Assembly: GCA_030431095.1 (NCBI GenBank) | Contig: JAUIJU010000020.1 | Location: 1-51,269, forward strand | Source: Gammaproteobacteria bacterium | GTDB taxonomy: Bacteria > Pseudomonadota > Gammaproteobacteria > Xanthomonadales > SZUA-36 | DNA length: 51,269 nucleotides | Direction of reading: 5' to 3' | Shown: positions 36,964 to 46,735 of the stretch, piece by piece | How the letters are laid out: each line of letters opens with the position of its first letter | Numbering within the stretch: position 1 is the first letter of the stretch | The notes under the pieces: model-generated | Database searches by the model: none | Told to the model about the DNA's origin: nothing | The model's input: only the letters and a program-made list of their open reading frames with translations | Translations under genes and position numbers: made by a program

Positions 36964-38146
36964 GCCTCTGGGCGCGTCCGGGCCGGGCGCCGGCCTAACA
37001 TCGCCGGTGGTTCTGCGCAGCCTGGTGGGTGTCATCGCCAGCATGGCGGTGGTCAACCTGGTCTACGGCATTTCCTTTCCCCTGCTGGCGCTGGTGCTCG
37101 ACCAGCAGGGAACGTCCCGCACCCTGATCGGGCTGAACACGGTGACCCAGGCCGTGGCGATTTTCGCGGTGGCGCCCGTGGCGCCGCAATGGATCCGGCG
37201 CCTGGGCGCCGCCCGCGTCATGCAGTTGAGCGCGTTGCTGCTGGCGCTGCTGTTCCTGCTGGCCGGCTGGCAGCGCAACCTGTGGTTCTGGTTTCCGCTG
37301 CGCTTCGTGATCGGCGCCCTGACGGCGCTGTTGTGGATCGCGAGTGAATCGCTGATCAACGAGCTGGCCCCGGAGCGCTGGCGAGGCCGGGTGGTGGGTA
37401 TCTACTCCTCGGTGGGCGCGGCGGGCTTCGCGCTGGGGCCGCTGTTGCTGATTCTGACCGGCTCGACGGGGATGCGACCCTTCCTCGCCACCGCCGGCAT
37501 GATCTTTTTGTCCGCATTACCCCTGTTGCTGGTCGCCGGCGGGCCGCAGAAGGGCGCCGGGACACCCACTGGCGGTCTCTGGAAGGTGTTCTGGGTGGCG
37601 CCGGTGATCATGCTGGCCAACGTGGTCTATGCCGCCGCGGTGGAATCCATCATCACTTTTTTCCCGTTGTACGGGGTGGCCCTGGGACTGGGCGAGGCCC
37701 ACGCCCTGTGGCTGATGACGGTGATCTCCGTGGGCGGCATGGTGCTGATCCTGCCGCTGGGCTGGGTGGCTGACCACGTCAATCGCATGGGGATGCTGGC
37801 GGCCTGCGTGGCAATCACCGCGTCGGGGTTTTTCCTGATGCCCTGGTTCATCCAGGCCGGGCCCGGGATAGGCATGGTCTTCGCGTTCTGTTTCGGCGGT
37901 GTGGAGGGCATGATCTACGCCCTCGGCGTGACCCTGGTGGGCGAACGTTTTCGGGGCGCCGCGCTGGCCACCGCCACCACCGCGTTCACCGCAGGCTGGG
38001 GTGCCGGCACCATCGCGGGCCCACTGGTTTCGGGTGTGGGCATGGACGTCGTCGGCAACACCGGTCTCACCTGGATCGCCGGGGCGTTTTTCCTGCTCTA
38101 CCTGCCGCTGCCCTTGCTGGCCTGGTGGCGATACAAGGCAAAGTGA
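36953..38146 (+). CDS. MFS transporter
   Basis: A 397-residue twelve-segment carrier read from a GTG at 36953; a later GTG at about 37008 is possible. Segments such as LLWIASESLINELAPERWRGRVVGIYSSVGAAGFALGP belong to the MFS group that includes small exporters (YcaD-like). It is not close to the three catabolic MFS proteins. It overlaps the HAD lipoprotein gene, so the two are probably co-expressed, but no substrate is suggested. Confidence 0.85.
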   Translation: MTSEPLGASGPGAGLTSPVVLRSLVGVIASMAVVNLVYGISFPLLALVLDQQGTSRTLIGLNTVTQAVAIFAVAPVAPQWIRRLGAARVMQLSALLLALLFLLAGWQRNLWFWFPLRFVIGALTALLWIASESLINELAPERWRGRVVGIYSSVGAAGFALGPLLLILTGSTGMRPFLATAGMIFLSALPLLLVAGGPQKGAGTPTGGLWKVFWVAPVIMLANVVYAAAVESIITFFPLYGVALGLGEAHALWLMTVISVGGMVLILPLGWVADHVNRMGMLAACVAITASGFFLMPWFIQAGPGIGMVFAFCFGGVEGMIYALGVTLVGERFRGAALATATTAFTAGWGAGTIAGPLVSGVGMDVVGNTGLTWIAGAFFLLYLPLPLLAWWRYKAK

Positions 38147-38232
38147 ACCAGGCGGGGTACGCTTGTCGCTCACCGAGGACGTGTGCTAAACATAGGCGTG
38201 AACGTCGGCTACCCGCCGATCCAAGGCGCACA

Positions 38233-38529
38233 ATGTACAGATTGAAAGGCCCATTCTCGCCACGAATCACGGCAATCGCCTGGCTGGTGGTGGGTCTGTT
38301 GATGTTCTCGCAACTGGTGCTGGCGGGCCACCAGGTCGGGCACGATGCCCTCGATGATCATGGCCAGTGCGCGCTGTGCCTCCATGCCGATCGGGCAAAT
38401 GATCTTGTCGTGGCTGATTCCGGAGCACAGGCCGTATTGCCTGCTCCAATGGTCGACTCACCGCCCCAGGTCGTCGTCGCTCCAATGACGGCGGCCAACC
38501 CCCATTTCCGTTCCCGGGCCTCTCCCTAG
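38233..38529 (+). CDS. Small His/Cys membrane protein (DUF2946-like)
   Basis: A 98-residue protein with one membrane segment (about 13-31) followed by a cluster of possible metal ligands: His33, His37, His43, Cys46, Cys49 and His51 (GHQVGHDALDDHGQCALCLHAD). The spacing resembles DUF2946 proteins, often found beside metal-related transport genes. A Pro/Val/Ala-rich tail follows. It precedes the ABC gene by 91 bp and may be its partner. The ATG has no strong ribosome binding site. Confidence 0.65.
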   Translation: MYRLKGPFSPRITAIAWLVVGLLMFSQLVLAGHQVGHDALDDHGQCALCLHADRANDLVVADSGAQAVLPAPMVDSPPQVVVAPMTAANPHFRSRASP

Positions 38530-38530
38530 C

Positions 38531-38604
38531 ATCCAATACGCACGTCATTCGTCGTGAAGTGATTCCCTCGCGGCCTTTCCGGTCGCAGGCCACTCGTATT
38601 GAAT
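38531..38604 (+). promoter_or_regulatory. Inverted repeat in the ABC gene leader
   Basis: ATCCAATACG (38531-38540) and CGTATTGAAT (38595-38604) can pair at nine of ten positions and enclose 54 bases. The stretch ends 16 bp before the ATPase ATG and could shape its leader RNA. Confidence 0.3.
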
Positions 38605-38620
38605 CAAGGGAGGAAATCCC

Positions 38621-39367
38621 ATGGCTGAGCGATTCGCGCTCGAAGCTCGCGGACTGACCAAGCGGTTCGGCGATACAACTGCACTCGATGCCCTGGACCT
38701 GGGCGTGGCCGCCGGAGAGGTGGTTTGCCTCCTCGGCGCCAACGGGGCGGGCAAGACCACCACCATCAACCTGTTCCTGGGATTCCTCCAGCCGGACGGA
38801 GGCGAAGCCCGGGTTCACGGCGTCAACGTGGCGGAAGACCCGCTGCACGCGCGTCGCCAGGTCGCCTATTTACCCGAATCCGTGGCCCTTTATCCCCGGC
38901 TGACCGGCCTGGAGAACCTGGAGTTCTTCGACCGGCTCTCCGGTGGCGGCCATTCCGTTACCGAGCTGACAGAATTGCTCGACCGTTCAGGGTTGCCCAC
39001 CAACGTCGTTCATCGACGGACGTCGACCTACTCGAAAGGCATGCGACAGAAGGTGGGTATCGCGATCGCCATGGCGCGAGGCGCCCGTTGCCTGCTGCTC
39101 GACGAACCCCTGTCGGGACTCGACCCGTCGGCTGCGGGCAGTCTGTGTCGATCGATCGGCGAACTCCGTGACGCCGGGAGCGCCGTCCTTATGGCCAGCC
39201 ACGACATTTTTCGCGCCAAGGAGATTGGCACCCGAATCGGAATCATGATGGGCGGGCGACTCGTGAACCTGCTCGACGCGGCGGCCCTGGACGCAAGCGA
39301 AATCGAGGCGATCTACCTGGAGCACATGCGTGTGGCGGAGCAGGGATCCCCGGAGCGCGCGGCATGA
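38621..39367 (+). CDS. ABC transporter ATPase
   Basis: A 248-residue ATPase with Walker A (GANGAGKTT), the signature YSKGMRQKVGIA, Walker B (LLLDEPLSGLD) and an H-loop (ASHDI). It belongs to the NosF/drug-export type, with one ATPase serving two membrane partners. A strong GGGAGG precedes the ATG. The stop overlaps the first permease start (ATGA). With the two DUF3526 permeases it should form an inner-membrane exporter or a mechanical complex. Confidence 0.93.
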   Translation: MAERFALEARGLTKRFGDTTALDALDLGVAAGEVVCLLGANGAGKTTTINLFLGFLQPDGGEARVHGVNVAEDPLHARRQVAYLPESVALYPRLTGLENLEFFDRLSGGGHSVTELTELLDRSGLPTNVVHRRTSTYSKGMRQKVGIAIAMARGARCLLLDEPLSGLDPSAAGSLCRSIGELRDAGSAVLMASHDIFRAKEIGTRIGIMMGGRLVNLLDAAALDASEIEAIYLEHMRVAEQGSPERAA

Positions 39368-40788
39368 ACGGCGCCCTGTTGTTCAAGGAGGCCACGTTGC
39401 TGCGGCGCGAACCGTTCGTTCGCGGCTTGCTGCTGGTGCTTGTCTTACTGGTGGTTGCCGGCGTGCTGACCGGGATTCAGCGGGCGCAGGTATTCGACAA
39501 GGAGCGCACTTCCGCCCAGGCCATCGACCGCTCGGTCTGGATGAATCAGGGCGAAAGAAACCCGCATTCCGCCGCTCACTTTTCGCGGTATGCATTCAGG
39601 CCGGATGCGGCTCTGGCCTTGCTCGACCCGGGCACCACGGACTTTTCCGGCCTGGCCATCTGGATGGAGGCCCATTACCAGGATCCGGCGGTGTTTCGCC
39701 GTGCGGAAGACAGCGGAGAGCTGAGCCGATACGCGCAGCTGACACCTGCGTTTCTTGTGGTGACGGTCGCGCCGCTGCTCGTTTTCCTGTTGCTGTTCGG
39801 CAGCGTTTCCGGCGAACGCGAGGATGGAACCCTGCGCCAGTTGCTGGCGACCGGGGTCGATGCCCGCAGCTTTTTCCTGGCCAAGCTGGTCGCCGCGCTG
39901 CGCGTCACGCTGGGGATATATACCCTGGTTTTCGTTCCGCTTGCGGCACTCTCGCTGTTCATGTCTCCAGCGTCGGCCGGATTCGACGCCTTGCTCAGGT
40001 CGGTGATGCTGTACCTCAACTTTGCGGCCTATCTCGCCATTTTTGTATTGATCGGACTGGGCGTTTCCGCCTTGTTTCGCACCCGGCAGACCGCCTTCAT
40101 CGCGCTGGTCTGTATCTGGGTCCTGTCGACGGTTCTGTTGCCGCGGTTTGCCACCGACCTCGCCACCCGGGTTTATCCCCAGCTGGACGCACGCGAGGCG
40201 TCAACGAAACTCGGCAAGGCATCCGGCGTCTATTACGCGGACGCAGAACGCCGTGATCGCATCAGGAGCGATCTTCTAGAGCGTCACGGGGTCAATGATG
40301 TCGACGACCTGCCGTTCAATTACAACGCCTACGTTCTGCAGGTGAGCGAGGAACTCTCCGAGCCGGAATTCGACCGGTTCTATGCCGATCTCGATGCACG
40401 TCATGCTGCGCAGGAGTCAGTGGCGCGCAGCCTGTCATTGCTCTCACCGACCCTGGCCACGGCCAGGCTGTCCGCCGGCCTGAGCGGTACTGACCGCATC
40501 CATCAACGCGCGTTCGCCGGGGCCGCCGAGGCGCACCGGCGGGCCATGATCAAGCTGCTGAACGAAGACTACATGAACAATGCCGGCACGGCGGGGGCCG
40601 CCTACACGGCCGACGCGGAACTGTGGGCCGAGTTCGAGAACCTGGCGTATCGACCGCCCTCTTTGGGCCGGGTGGCCTCCGCCTATGCATGGGACGCGCT
40701 GTTGCTGGTCGCCTGGCTGACGGCCGCCGCATGGGCGGCCTATCTCCTGGTTCGCCGCGCCGTGCGCGGGGAGGGTTCGGCAGCATGA
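39364..40788 (+). CDS. ABC-2 type permease, DUF3526-like
   Basis: A 474-residue permease with an N-terminal membrane segment (about 20-38), a large periplasmic loop (about 40-120), a group of membrane segments at about 125-260, a second large loop (about 265-430) and a C-terminal segment. VSGEREDGTLRQLLATGVDARSFFLAKL is the coupling region facing the ATPase. The pattern matches DUF3526 proteins from the family annotated as multi-copper enzyme maturation permeases. It overlaps both neighbours by four bases. Confidence 0.88.
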   Translation: MNGALLFKEATLLRREPFVRGLLLVLVLLVVAGVLTGIQRAQVFDKERTSAQAIDRSVWMNQGERNPHSAAHFSRYAFRPDAALALLDPGTTDFSGLAIWMEAHYQDPAVFRRAEDSGELSRYAQLTPAFLVVTVAPLLVFLLLFGSVSGEREDGTLRQLLATGVDARSFFLAKLVAALRVTLGIYTLVFVPLAALSLFMSPASAGFDALLRSVMLYLNFAAYLAIFVLIGLGVSALFRTRQTAFIALVCIWVLSTVLLPRFATDLATRVYPQLDAREASTKLGKASGVYYADAERRDRIRSDLLERHGVNDVDDLPFNYNAYVLQVSEELSEPEFDRFYADLDARHAAQESVARSLSLLSPTLATARLSAGLSGTDRIHQRAFAGAAEAHRRAMIKLLNEDYMNNAGTAGAAYTADAELWAEFENLAYRPPSLGRVASAYAWDALLLVAWLTAAAWAAYLLVRRAVRGEGSAA

Positions 40789-42189
40789 TGAGCGCATTCT
40801 TTTACCTCGAACGTCGCAACTTTTTCTCCCGGGGGCCCGCCCTGGCGGTGTGTGTGCTGATCATCCTCGCGCTCGCTTACGCCGGCTGGAGCGGCGACCA
40901 TTGGCGGGACACCCGGTCATCCGGCCTGGCCGGGTTCGAGGCGGAAAGGCTGGACCGCCTGACCAACTGGCGCTCCAGCCTGGTTGCCATCGAAACGGGC
41001 GAGTCCGAGCCGACAACCTGGGCAGCCAACCCGATGAGCATCAATTTTCCGGCTGTGCTTCCGCCGGCGTCGCTGGCGGATTTCGCCATCGGGCACGCGG
41101 ATCTGCATCCCGCGAGCGCCGAGATTTCACCCTGGCGAAACCTGTCCAGCGTGTTTGGCCGCTACCAGTTCGACAATCCCACGATGCTGGCGACCAGTGC
41201 ATTCGACGTGGCCCTGGTCGTCATCGTCCTGATGCCCATACTGATGATCGCGGTGTCGTTCGACCTGGTCGCCGCCGATCGTACGCGGGGCTCCCTGGGC
41301 CCGATCCTCGCTTCGTCCGTTCCCTTGACGCGCCTGGTCTGGACCCGGCTCGCCCTGCGCAACGGTCTGCTCTGGGGGGTCGCCGTCATCACGATGCTTC
41401 TGTTGGCAATACTCAACGACGGGGGGGGATCGCTTCGCGCGATTCTCCATCTGGATGGGTGTCAGCCTGATCTATGGCCTGGTCTGGTTTTCGATCATCG
41501 CCTTCTGTATCGCCCGCTGTCGAACAGGCATGACCACGGCCGCGTCGCTCGTGGGTCTGTGGCTGTTGTTCACCCTGGCGGTTCCCGCCACGCTTGCTAC
41601 CCTGTCGGAGGCTGCCTATCCGACCCCTTCACGACTGGCGCTGCTGTCGGAGATCCGCGAGGCGCAGGGCGAGACGCACCGGCAGCTGGATGCGCTGACC
41701 GAGGGGTTCCTGTTGGATCATCCCGATCTGACGGTGGGCGATGACAGTGTGCCCGCGTACGTTCGCGCCGCGTTTCTGTCCAACGAGGCCGGTCGGGCGG
41801 CGACGCGTGGTGTCGTCGAAGATTTTGCAGCGGCGCGCGCCGGCCGCGAACAGACCATCCGCTGGGCGCAGTATCTTTCACCCTCGATCATTGCCCAGCG
41901 CCTGCTGATGCAGACGGCCGGGGCGGACCTTCGGCGGCAACTGAACTACCAGTCGCAGGTGGCCGCCGCCCTGGCCGGGCTGGCCGATTCTGTCGGTCCG
42001 GCGGTGGTGTCGAGAAACCGGTTGTCCGTGGCCGAGTTCGACCGGCTTGAACCGTTTGTCTTCAAGGATGCGACCGCCCGCCAGATTGCCGTTTCGGCGG
42101 TCGGCCCTTCGCTGTTCCTGCTGTTGCTCAGTCTCGTGATCGGGGTCGCCGCGCATCGCAGGCTCCTGGCTTCGAGTCCGGTCGAATGA
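40785..42189 (+). pseudogene. Second DUF3526-like permease, split by +1 frameshift at a G8 tract
   Basis: Translation from 40785 gives a clear permease (FDLVAADRTRGSLGPILASSVPLTRLVWTRL) until LNDGG at about 41425. The match then continues in the next frame (FARFSIWMGVSLIYGLVWF) to 42189. The break coincides with eight G residues at 41421-41428; seven would restore one frame of about 467 residues with the same layout as the first permease. A sequencing error, a phase-variable tract or a true mutation are all possible. The genes before and after still show ATGA coupling, so the locus is probably functional in at least some cells. Confidence 0.75.
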
Positions 42190-44441
42190 GGTGCAACCGC
42201 CCACCGGCTCGCGCGGCCGGTGGGCCGGACGTGCGCCGCGGGCTCTCGGTCGCGGCGCCTGCCGCCAGGCTGGCGGCGATGCTGCTCGCGCTCGCACCCG
42301 TCGCGGACAGGACGGCTCACGCACAGGACCTGTTTGAACCTCCGGCACAGGCGCCGGTCATCCAGGCCATCAGGATTACCGGGACGGTGGAGGTCGATGC
42401 ACGGGCGGACGAGGCGTTCTGGGCGGATGCCGAACCGATCCGGGAATTCGTACAGCTGGATCCCCGTCAGGGTGCGCCGGGGACCTACGGCACGGAGGTC
42501 CGACTGGTCTTTGACGAGTCGGCGCTTTACGTCCTGGCCGTGTGCCGTCAACCGCGGTCCGAAATCCGGGTGCAGAATCTCGAGCGCGACTTTTCCTTCG
42601 ATGACAACGACCTGTTCGGGCTCGCCATTGACGGTTTTCTCGACCAGCGCAACGCGGTGGGCTTCCAGGTAACGCCGTACGGCAACCAACGGGACCTGGA
42701 AGTCCTGGACGGCACCGGATTCAACCCGGACTGGAATGCCCGCTGGCGGGTCGCGACGCGTATCGAGGACGATCAATGGGTGGCGGAGTTCGCCATTCCC
42801 TGGAGCATACTGCGCTACCCGGACGATACGGATCGGCTGGGCATTATCTTCGCCCGGAATATTCGCGGACTGAACGAACTGGTCTCGTGGCCCCCGGTGC
42901 CACGTAGTCTTACCGTCTATCGCATGGCCTACGGTGCTGAACTGGTCCACCTGGATCCTCCCAGGCCGTCACGCAATCTGCAGGTCAACCCCTACCTGGT
43001 CAGCACGTTCCAGGACAGCGACCTGAATGGCAGCACCAGCGATTTCGAGGTCGGTGGCGAAATCAAATGGGCACTCACGCCCAATACGGTGCTCGATATC
43101 ACAGTGAACACCGATTTTGCGCAGGCCGAGGTCGACCGACAGTCCATCAACCTGAATCGGTTCAGCGTATTTTTTCCGGAACGGCGCCAGTTTTTTCTCG
43201 AAAACGCCAATATTTTCAGCCCGCAGGTCACCAACTGGATCCGGCCATTCTTCAGTCGACGGATCGGTCTCGACGATGTCGGTCGACCCATACCCATCGA
43301 CGGCGGCGTGCGTCTGACCAACCGTTCGCCGCGTCACGAATTGGGCGTGCTGGCCATGCGCCAGCAGGCCCTCGGCTTCAGTCCTGAAAGCTGGTTCGGC
43401 GTGGCGCGCTATTCGCACAACATCGCAGGGCAGAGCCGCCTGGGTGGCATGTTCACCTGGCGTGAGAACGAAGCCCTGACGTTGGGGGACCAAACGATTC
43501 CGGGAAACCGCAACCTGACCTACACCGTGGACGGTCTGTGGCGGCCCAACCAGGAGTTCGGTGTGCAGGCCATGGTGTCCGCCTCGCAGGATGACCTGGC
43601 CGGAGACGGCCTTGGCGCCCAGCTTTGGGGATTTTTCGAAAACAACTGGATCTATATCGGCCTGCTGGAGTACTTCAACAAGGACTACAACCCCGCGATC
43701 GGGCTGGAGATACTCGACACCAACTATGTCATGCACAGCCCGGCCGTCTATTTCGACCTGCGCGGTGACTGGCTTCCGTCAGGTATCCGAAGTTTTGAAC
43801 CCGGAATCACCGCGTACTACTTCGAAAGTTCCGACGATGGGGACCTGCTGTTCGCCTACATGCCGATCCGCCCCCTGCGCCTTGTTTTCGAGAATGGTGG
43901 CAGCCTGGGTGCCGTGATCGAACCGAACCGCCAGCAGTTGGACACGCCGTTTTTCCCGGTCGGAATCGAAATAGCGCCAGGCCGCTATGACTACACGCGG
44001 TACCGCCTGGATTTCACTTCTGACCAGTCAGCAACCCTCGGCGGTTCGGTTGGCGTCGAGTGGGGTGACTATTTCGACGGCGAATTGACGACTTACTCGA
44101 TTTCGGCCCGCTACGCGCCGGTGCCGCAGGTGGAATTGACGGCGGACTACGAATACAACCAGTTGCGCCAACTGGGGGTTGCCGGCGTCGATGAAGACAC
44201 GCGGCTCTACAGCGTGGGCGCACGTCTGGCTTTGAATCCCCAGGTCCGGTTTTCGACGTTCTACCAGCGCAACAGTGTCAGCGAGGCGGCCAGCTGGAAC
44301 GCCAGGTTTGCCTGGGAATACCAGCCCCTGTCGTATTTCTACCTGGTCTACAACCGGGACGAATCCGATGTCCCGGGCGCCCTGCCGGGGACCACAGGCA
44401 GTGAAGTCATCGCCAAGCTGACCTACCTGTTCAGTCTCTGA
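42186..44441 (+). CDS. Outer-membrane barrel with CBM9-like N-domain (DUF5916-type)
   Basis: A 751-residue protein. A signal peptide ends near AHAQD (about residue 46). Residues 60-230 resemble a family 9 carbohydrate-binding-like sandwich (DEAFWADAEPI, DDNDLFGLAIDGF, WRVATRIEDDQWVAEFAIPWSIL). From about 270 on there are alternating aromatic strands (FSVFFPERRQFFLENANIF, the hallmark of DUF5916 proteins), ending in YLFSL as expected for a beta-barrel. The start overlaps the permease stop (ATGA). It may form the outer-membrane part of the ABC system; a free-standing role is also possible. Confidence 0.88.
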   Translation: MRCNRPPARAAGGPDVRRGLSVAAPAARLAAMLLALAPVADRTAHAQDLFEPPAQAPVIQAIRITGTVEVDARADEAFWADAEPIREFVQLDPRQGAPGTYGTEVRLVFDESALYVLAVCRQPRSEIRVQNLERDFSFDDNDLFGLAIDGFLDQRNAVGFQVTPYGNQRDLEVLDGTGFNPDWNARWRVATRIEDDQWVAEFAIPWSILRYPDDTDRLGIIFARNIRGLNELVSWPPVPRSLTVYRMAYGAELVHLDPPRPSRNLQVNPYLVSTFQDSDLNGSTSDFEVGGEIKWALTPNTVLDITVNTDFAQAEVDRQSINLNRFSVFFPERRQFFLENANIFSPQVTNWIRPFFSRRIGLDDVGRPIPIDGGVRLTNRSPRHELGVLAMRQQALGFSPESWFGVARYSHNIAGQSRLGGMFTWRENEALTLGDQTIPGNRNLTYTVDGLWRPNQEFGVQAMVSASQDDLAGDGLGAQLWGFFENNWIYIGLLEYFNKDYNPAIGLEILDTNYVMHSPAVYFDLRGDWLPSGIRSFEPGITAYYFESSDDGDLLFAYMPIRPLRLVFENGGSLGAVIEPNRQQLDTPFFPVGIEIAPGRYDYTRYRLDFTSDQSATLGGSVGVEWGDYFDGELTTYSISARYAPVPQVELTADYEYNQLRQLGVAGVDEDTRLYSVGARLALNPQVRFSTFYQRNSVSEAASWNARFAWEYQPLSYFYLVYNRDESDVPGALPGTTGSEVIAKLTYLFSL

Positions 44442-44454
44442 ATGTGCGTGCCCG

Positions 44455-44973
44455 TCAACGCGTCTTCAGCCAGATCACGCCGTAGACCAGCAGCGAGCCG
44501 ATTACATACACGGCATCGACGATGCGCCTGCGGTGTGGCTTGTCGCGGGCGCCGCTGAAGTCCAGGAACGCCTGGTGCAGCAGGAAGGTGTAGAGCACGT
44601 AATAGAGAAACGGGATGACGTGCACCGAGGGTGGAAAATCCGACGCCCGCTTGCCGAAGGCGCCCAGGATCAGGTCGATCTGTGCGTAGATGCCGAACAG
44701 GCCCAGGCCGGCGTTGATGAACATCCACTGGACTTCGTCCACGCCGAACAGGGCCAGGTAAAAGACCAGGTAAACCAGGCAGGCGAAGCCGCCGTGCAGG
44801 TAGAGAAACGTCAGATCAGGGCGGTCGTCGGCGTAGGCCATGAAGAAACCCGACAGCCCGAAGGCCAGCATGTGCACGGCGAAAAAGGCGTAGATCCACT
44901 TGCCGGTCTTGCCGAAGTCCCCGCGAAGACCGCCACCCTGAACCGGCTCCTGGCTGGCGCGCCGGTCCGTCAC
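44455..44973 (-). CDS. Small integral membrane protein paired with SulP
   Basis: A 172-residue protein with four or five membrane segments (WIYAFFAVHMLAFGLSGFFMAY, LYLHGGFACLVYLVFYLALF, FINAGLGLFGIYAQIDLIL, FLYYVLYTFLLHQAFL, VYVIGSLLVYGVIWL). I do not recognise the family. The GTG start at 44973 overlaps the SulP stop by four bases (GTGA), so it is translated with the transporter and may be an accessory subunit. It converges with the barrel gene, 13 bp between stops. Confidence 0.75.
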   Translation of the reverse strand: MTDRRASQEPVQGGGLRGDFGKTGKWIYAFFAVHMLAFGLSGFFMAYADDRPDLTFLYLHGGFACLVYLVFYLALFGVDEVQWMFINAGLGLFGIYAQIDLILGAFGKRASDFPPSVHVIPFLYYVLYTFLLHQAFLDFSGARDKPHRRRIVDAVYVIGSLLVYGVIWLKTR

Positions 44974-46547
44974 ATGTCCACCACGTGATAGTGGGGGTCG
45001 TCCTCGGCCACCTCGACCACCACCAGGTTGCCGGCCGTGTGGATCATTTTCCGGCACTCGGGGCTCAGGTGCCGCAGGCGCAGTGTCTTGCCGGCCTTGC
45101 GGTAGCGCTCGGTGATCGCGTTGAGCGCTTCCAGGCTGGAATAGTCCGCCACGCGGGCGTCCTTGAAGTCGATGATGACCTGGTCGGGGTCGGTGGCCGG
45201 GGACAGGCGCTCGGAGAATTCGCGCACGGAGCCGAAGTACAGCACGCCCTGCAGGCGGTACACGCGGCTGCCGTCCTCGAGGTCGTGCGGATTGAGGCGC
45301 ACGTGCTGGGCGCTTTCCCAGGCAAACGCCAGTGCCGAGACCACCACGCCGGCCAGCACCGCCAGCGCCAGGTTGTGCATCAGCACCGTGACCCCGGTGA
45401 CCACGATGATCACCACGAAGTCCACGCCCGGCACCTTGCCCAGGGTCTGGAAGGTGGCCCACTCGAAGGTGCCGATCACCACCATGAACATCACGCCGGC
45501 CAGCGCGGCCATGGGGATTTCGCCGATCACCGGCCCGCCGACCAGGATAAAAGCGGTCAGGGCGAGTGCGGCAACGATGCCGGAAGTGCGGCCACGCCCC
45601 CCTGATTTGATGTTGATCAGGCTCTGGCCGATCATCGCGCAGCCTCCCATGCCGCCGAACAGGCCGGACAGGAAATTGGCGCCGCCCTGCGCGAAGCACT
45701 CACGGTTGCCCTGGCCACGGGTCTCGGTCATGTCGTCGATCAATTGCAGGGTCATCAGGGATTCGATCAGGCCGACCAGGGCGACCGTGGCGGCCGTGCC
45801 GCCGACCAGGGCGATGGTGTCGGGCGTCCAGGGAATGTCCGACGGCCAGGCCAGGAAGGGCAGGGTGGCGCCGAGCTCCGCCTTGCCGGTGCCCTGCAGC
45901 AGCACGTCGGACACCGTCCGGGTGTCGACCAGGCCCGTGTAGCTCATGAGTCCCACGGCCAGGATGGCGACCAGGATGGACGGCACGGCGCGGGTCAGTT
46001 TCGGGAAGAACTCGATGATGGCCATGGTGAGCAGCGCCAGGCCCGCCATCTTCGCCAGGGTCGGTCCGGGCAGCCAGTCCCCGACCGCGGTCTGGAAGAC
46101 TTCGAACTGCGCCAGCAGGATCAGGATGGCCAGGCCGTTGACGAAGCCCATCATCACCGGGTGCGGCACCAGGCGAATGAAGCGTCCCAGCTTGAGCACC
46201 CCCACCAGGCCCTGGATCACGCCGGCCAGCATGACCGTGGCGAACAGGTACTGCATGCCCAGGTCGTCGATACCCAGTTCGGCGCCGCGCGTGTTGCCGA
46301 TTTCCACCACCTTGGCCACGACCACGGCGATGGCGCCGGTGGCCCCGGAAATCATTCCCGGCCGACCGCCGAAGGACGAGGTGACCAGGCCCAGGAACAC
46401 GGCGGACCACAGCCCGACCACCGGGTCGACCCCGGCGATGAAGGAAAACGCGATGGCTTCCGGCACGAGGGCCAGGGAAACGGTCAGGCCGGAGAGGGTG
46501 TCGTCCTTCCAGTTGCCGTTTTTCTTTTCGAACAGTTCGAACAGCAT
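44970..46547 (-). CDS. SulP-family anion transporter with STAS domain
   Basis: A 525-residue transporter. The N-terminus WKDDTLSGLTVSLALVPEAIAFSFIAGVDPVVGLW is the family signature, followed by about ten more membrane segments and a cytoplasmic STAS domain from about residue 420 (VYRLQGVLYFGSVREF, VIIDFKDARVADYSSLEALN). Members move sulfate, bicarbonate or organic anions in exchange for, or with, protons or sodium. The ATG at 46547 was chosen because sequence upstream of it is not membrane-like and runs into the divergent promoter gap (188 bp). Confidence 0.93.
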   Translation of the reverse strand: MLFELFEKKNGNWKDDTLSGLTVSLALVPEAIAFSFIAGVDPVVGLWSAVFLGLVTSSFGGRPGMISGATGAIAVVVAKVVEIGNTRGAELGIDDLGMQYLFATVMLAGVIQGLVGVLKLGRFIRLVPHPVMMGFVNGLAILILLAQFEVFQTAVGDWLPGPTLAKMAGLALLTMAIIEFFPKLTRAVPSILVAILAVGLMSYTGLVDTRTVSDVLLQGTGKAELGATLPFLAWPSDIPWTPDTIALVGGTAATVALVGLIESLMTLQLIDDMTETRGQGNRECFAQGGANFLSGLFGGMGGCAMIGQSLINIKSGGRGRTSGIVAALALTAFILVGGPVIGEIPMAALAGVMFMVVIGTFEWATFQTLGKVPGVDFVVIIVVTGVTVLMHNLALAVLAGVVVSALAFAWESAQHVRLNPHDLEDGSRVYRLQGVLYFGSVREFSERLSPATDPDQVIIDFKDARVADYSSLEALNAITERYRKAGKTLRLRHLSPECRKMIHTAGNLVVVEVAEDDPHYHVVDM

Positions 46548-46735
46548 GTTTCGGTATCCGGGCCGCTTCGTGCCCCGGTCGGCGGTGGACGGCCCGGTGC
46601 AAGGGGTGGGCAGTGTACGCGATGCGGTGGAGGCTGTCCCCCCGGACGGCGTCGTGCCAGCGATCCTTGCGGTGCGTCGCCGGGTGGCTGACACTGCCTT
46701 CTTTCCGCCTGGCCCACCGGGGACTTCTGTCGACC

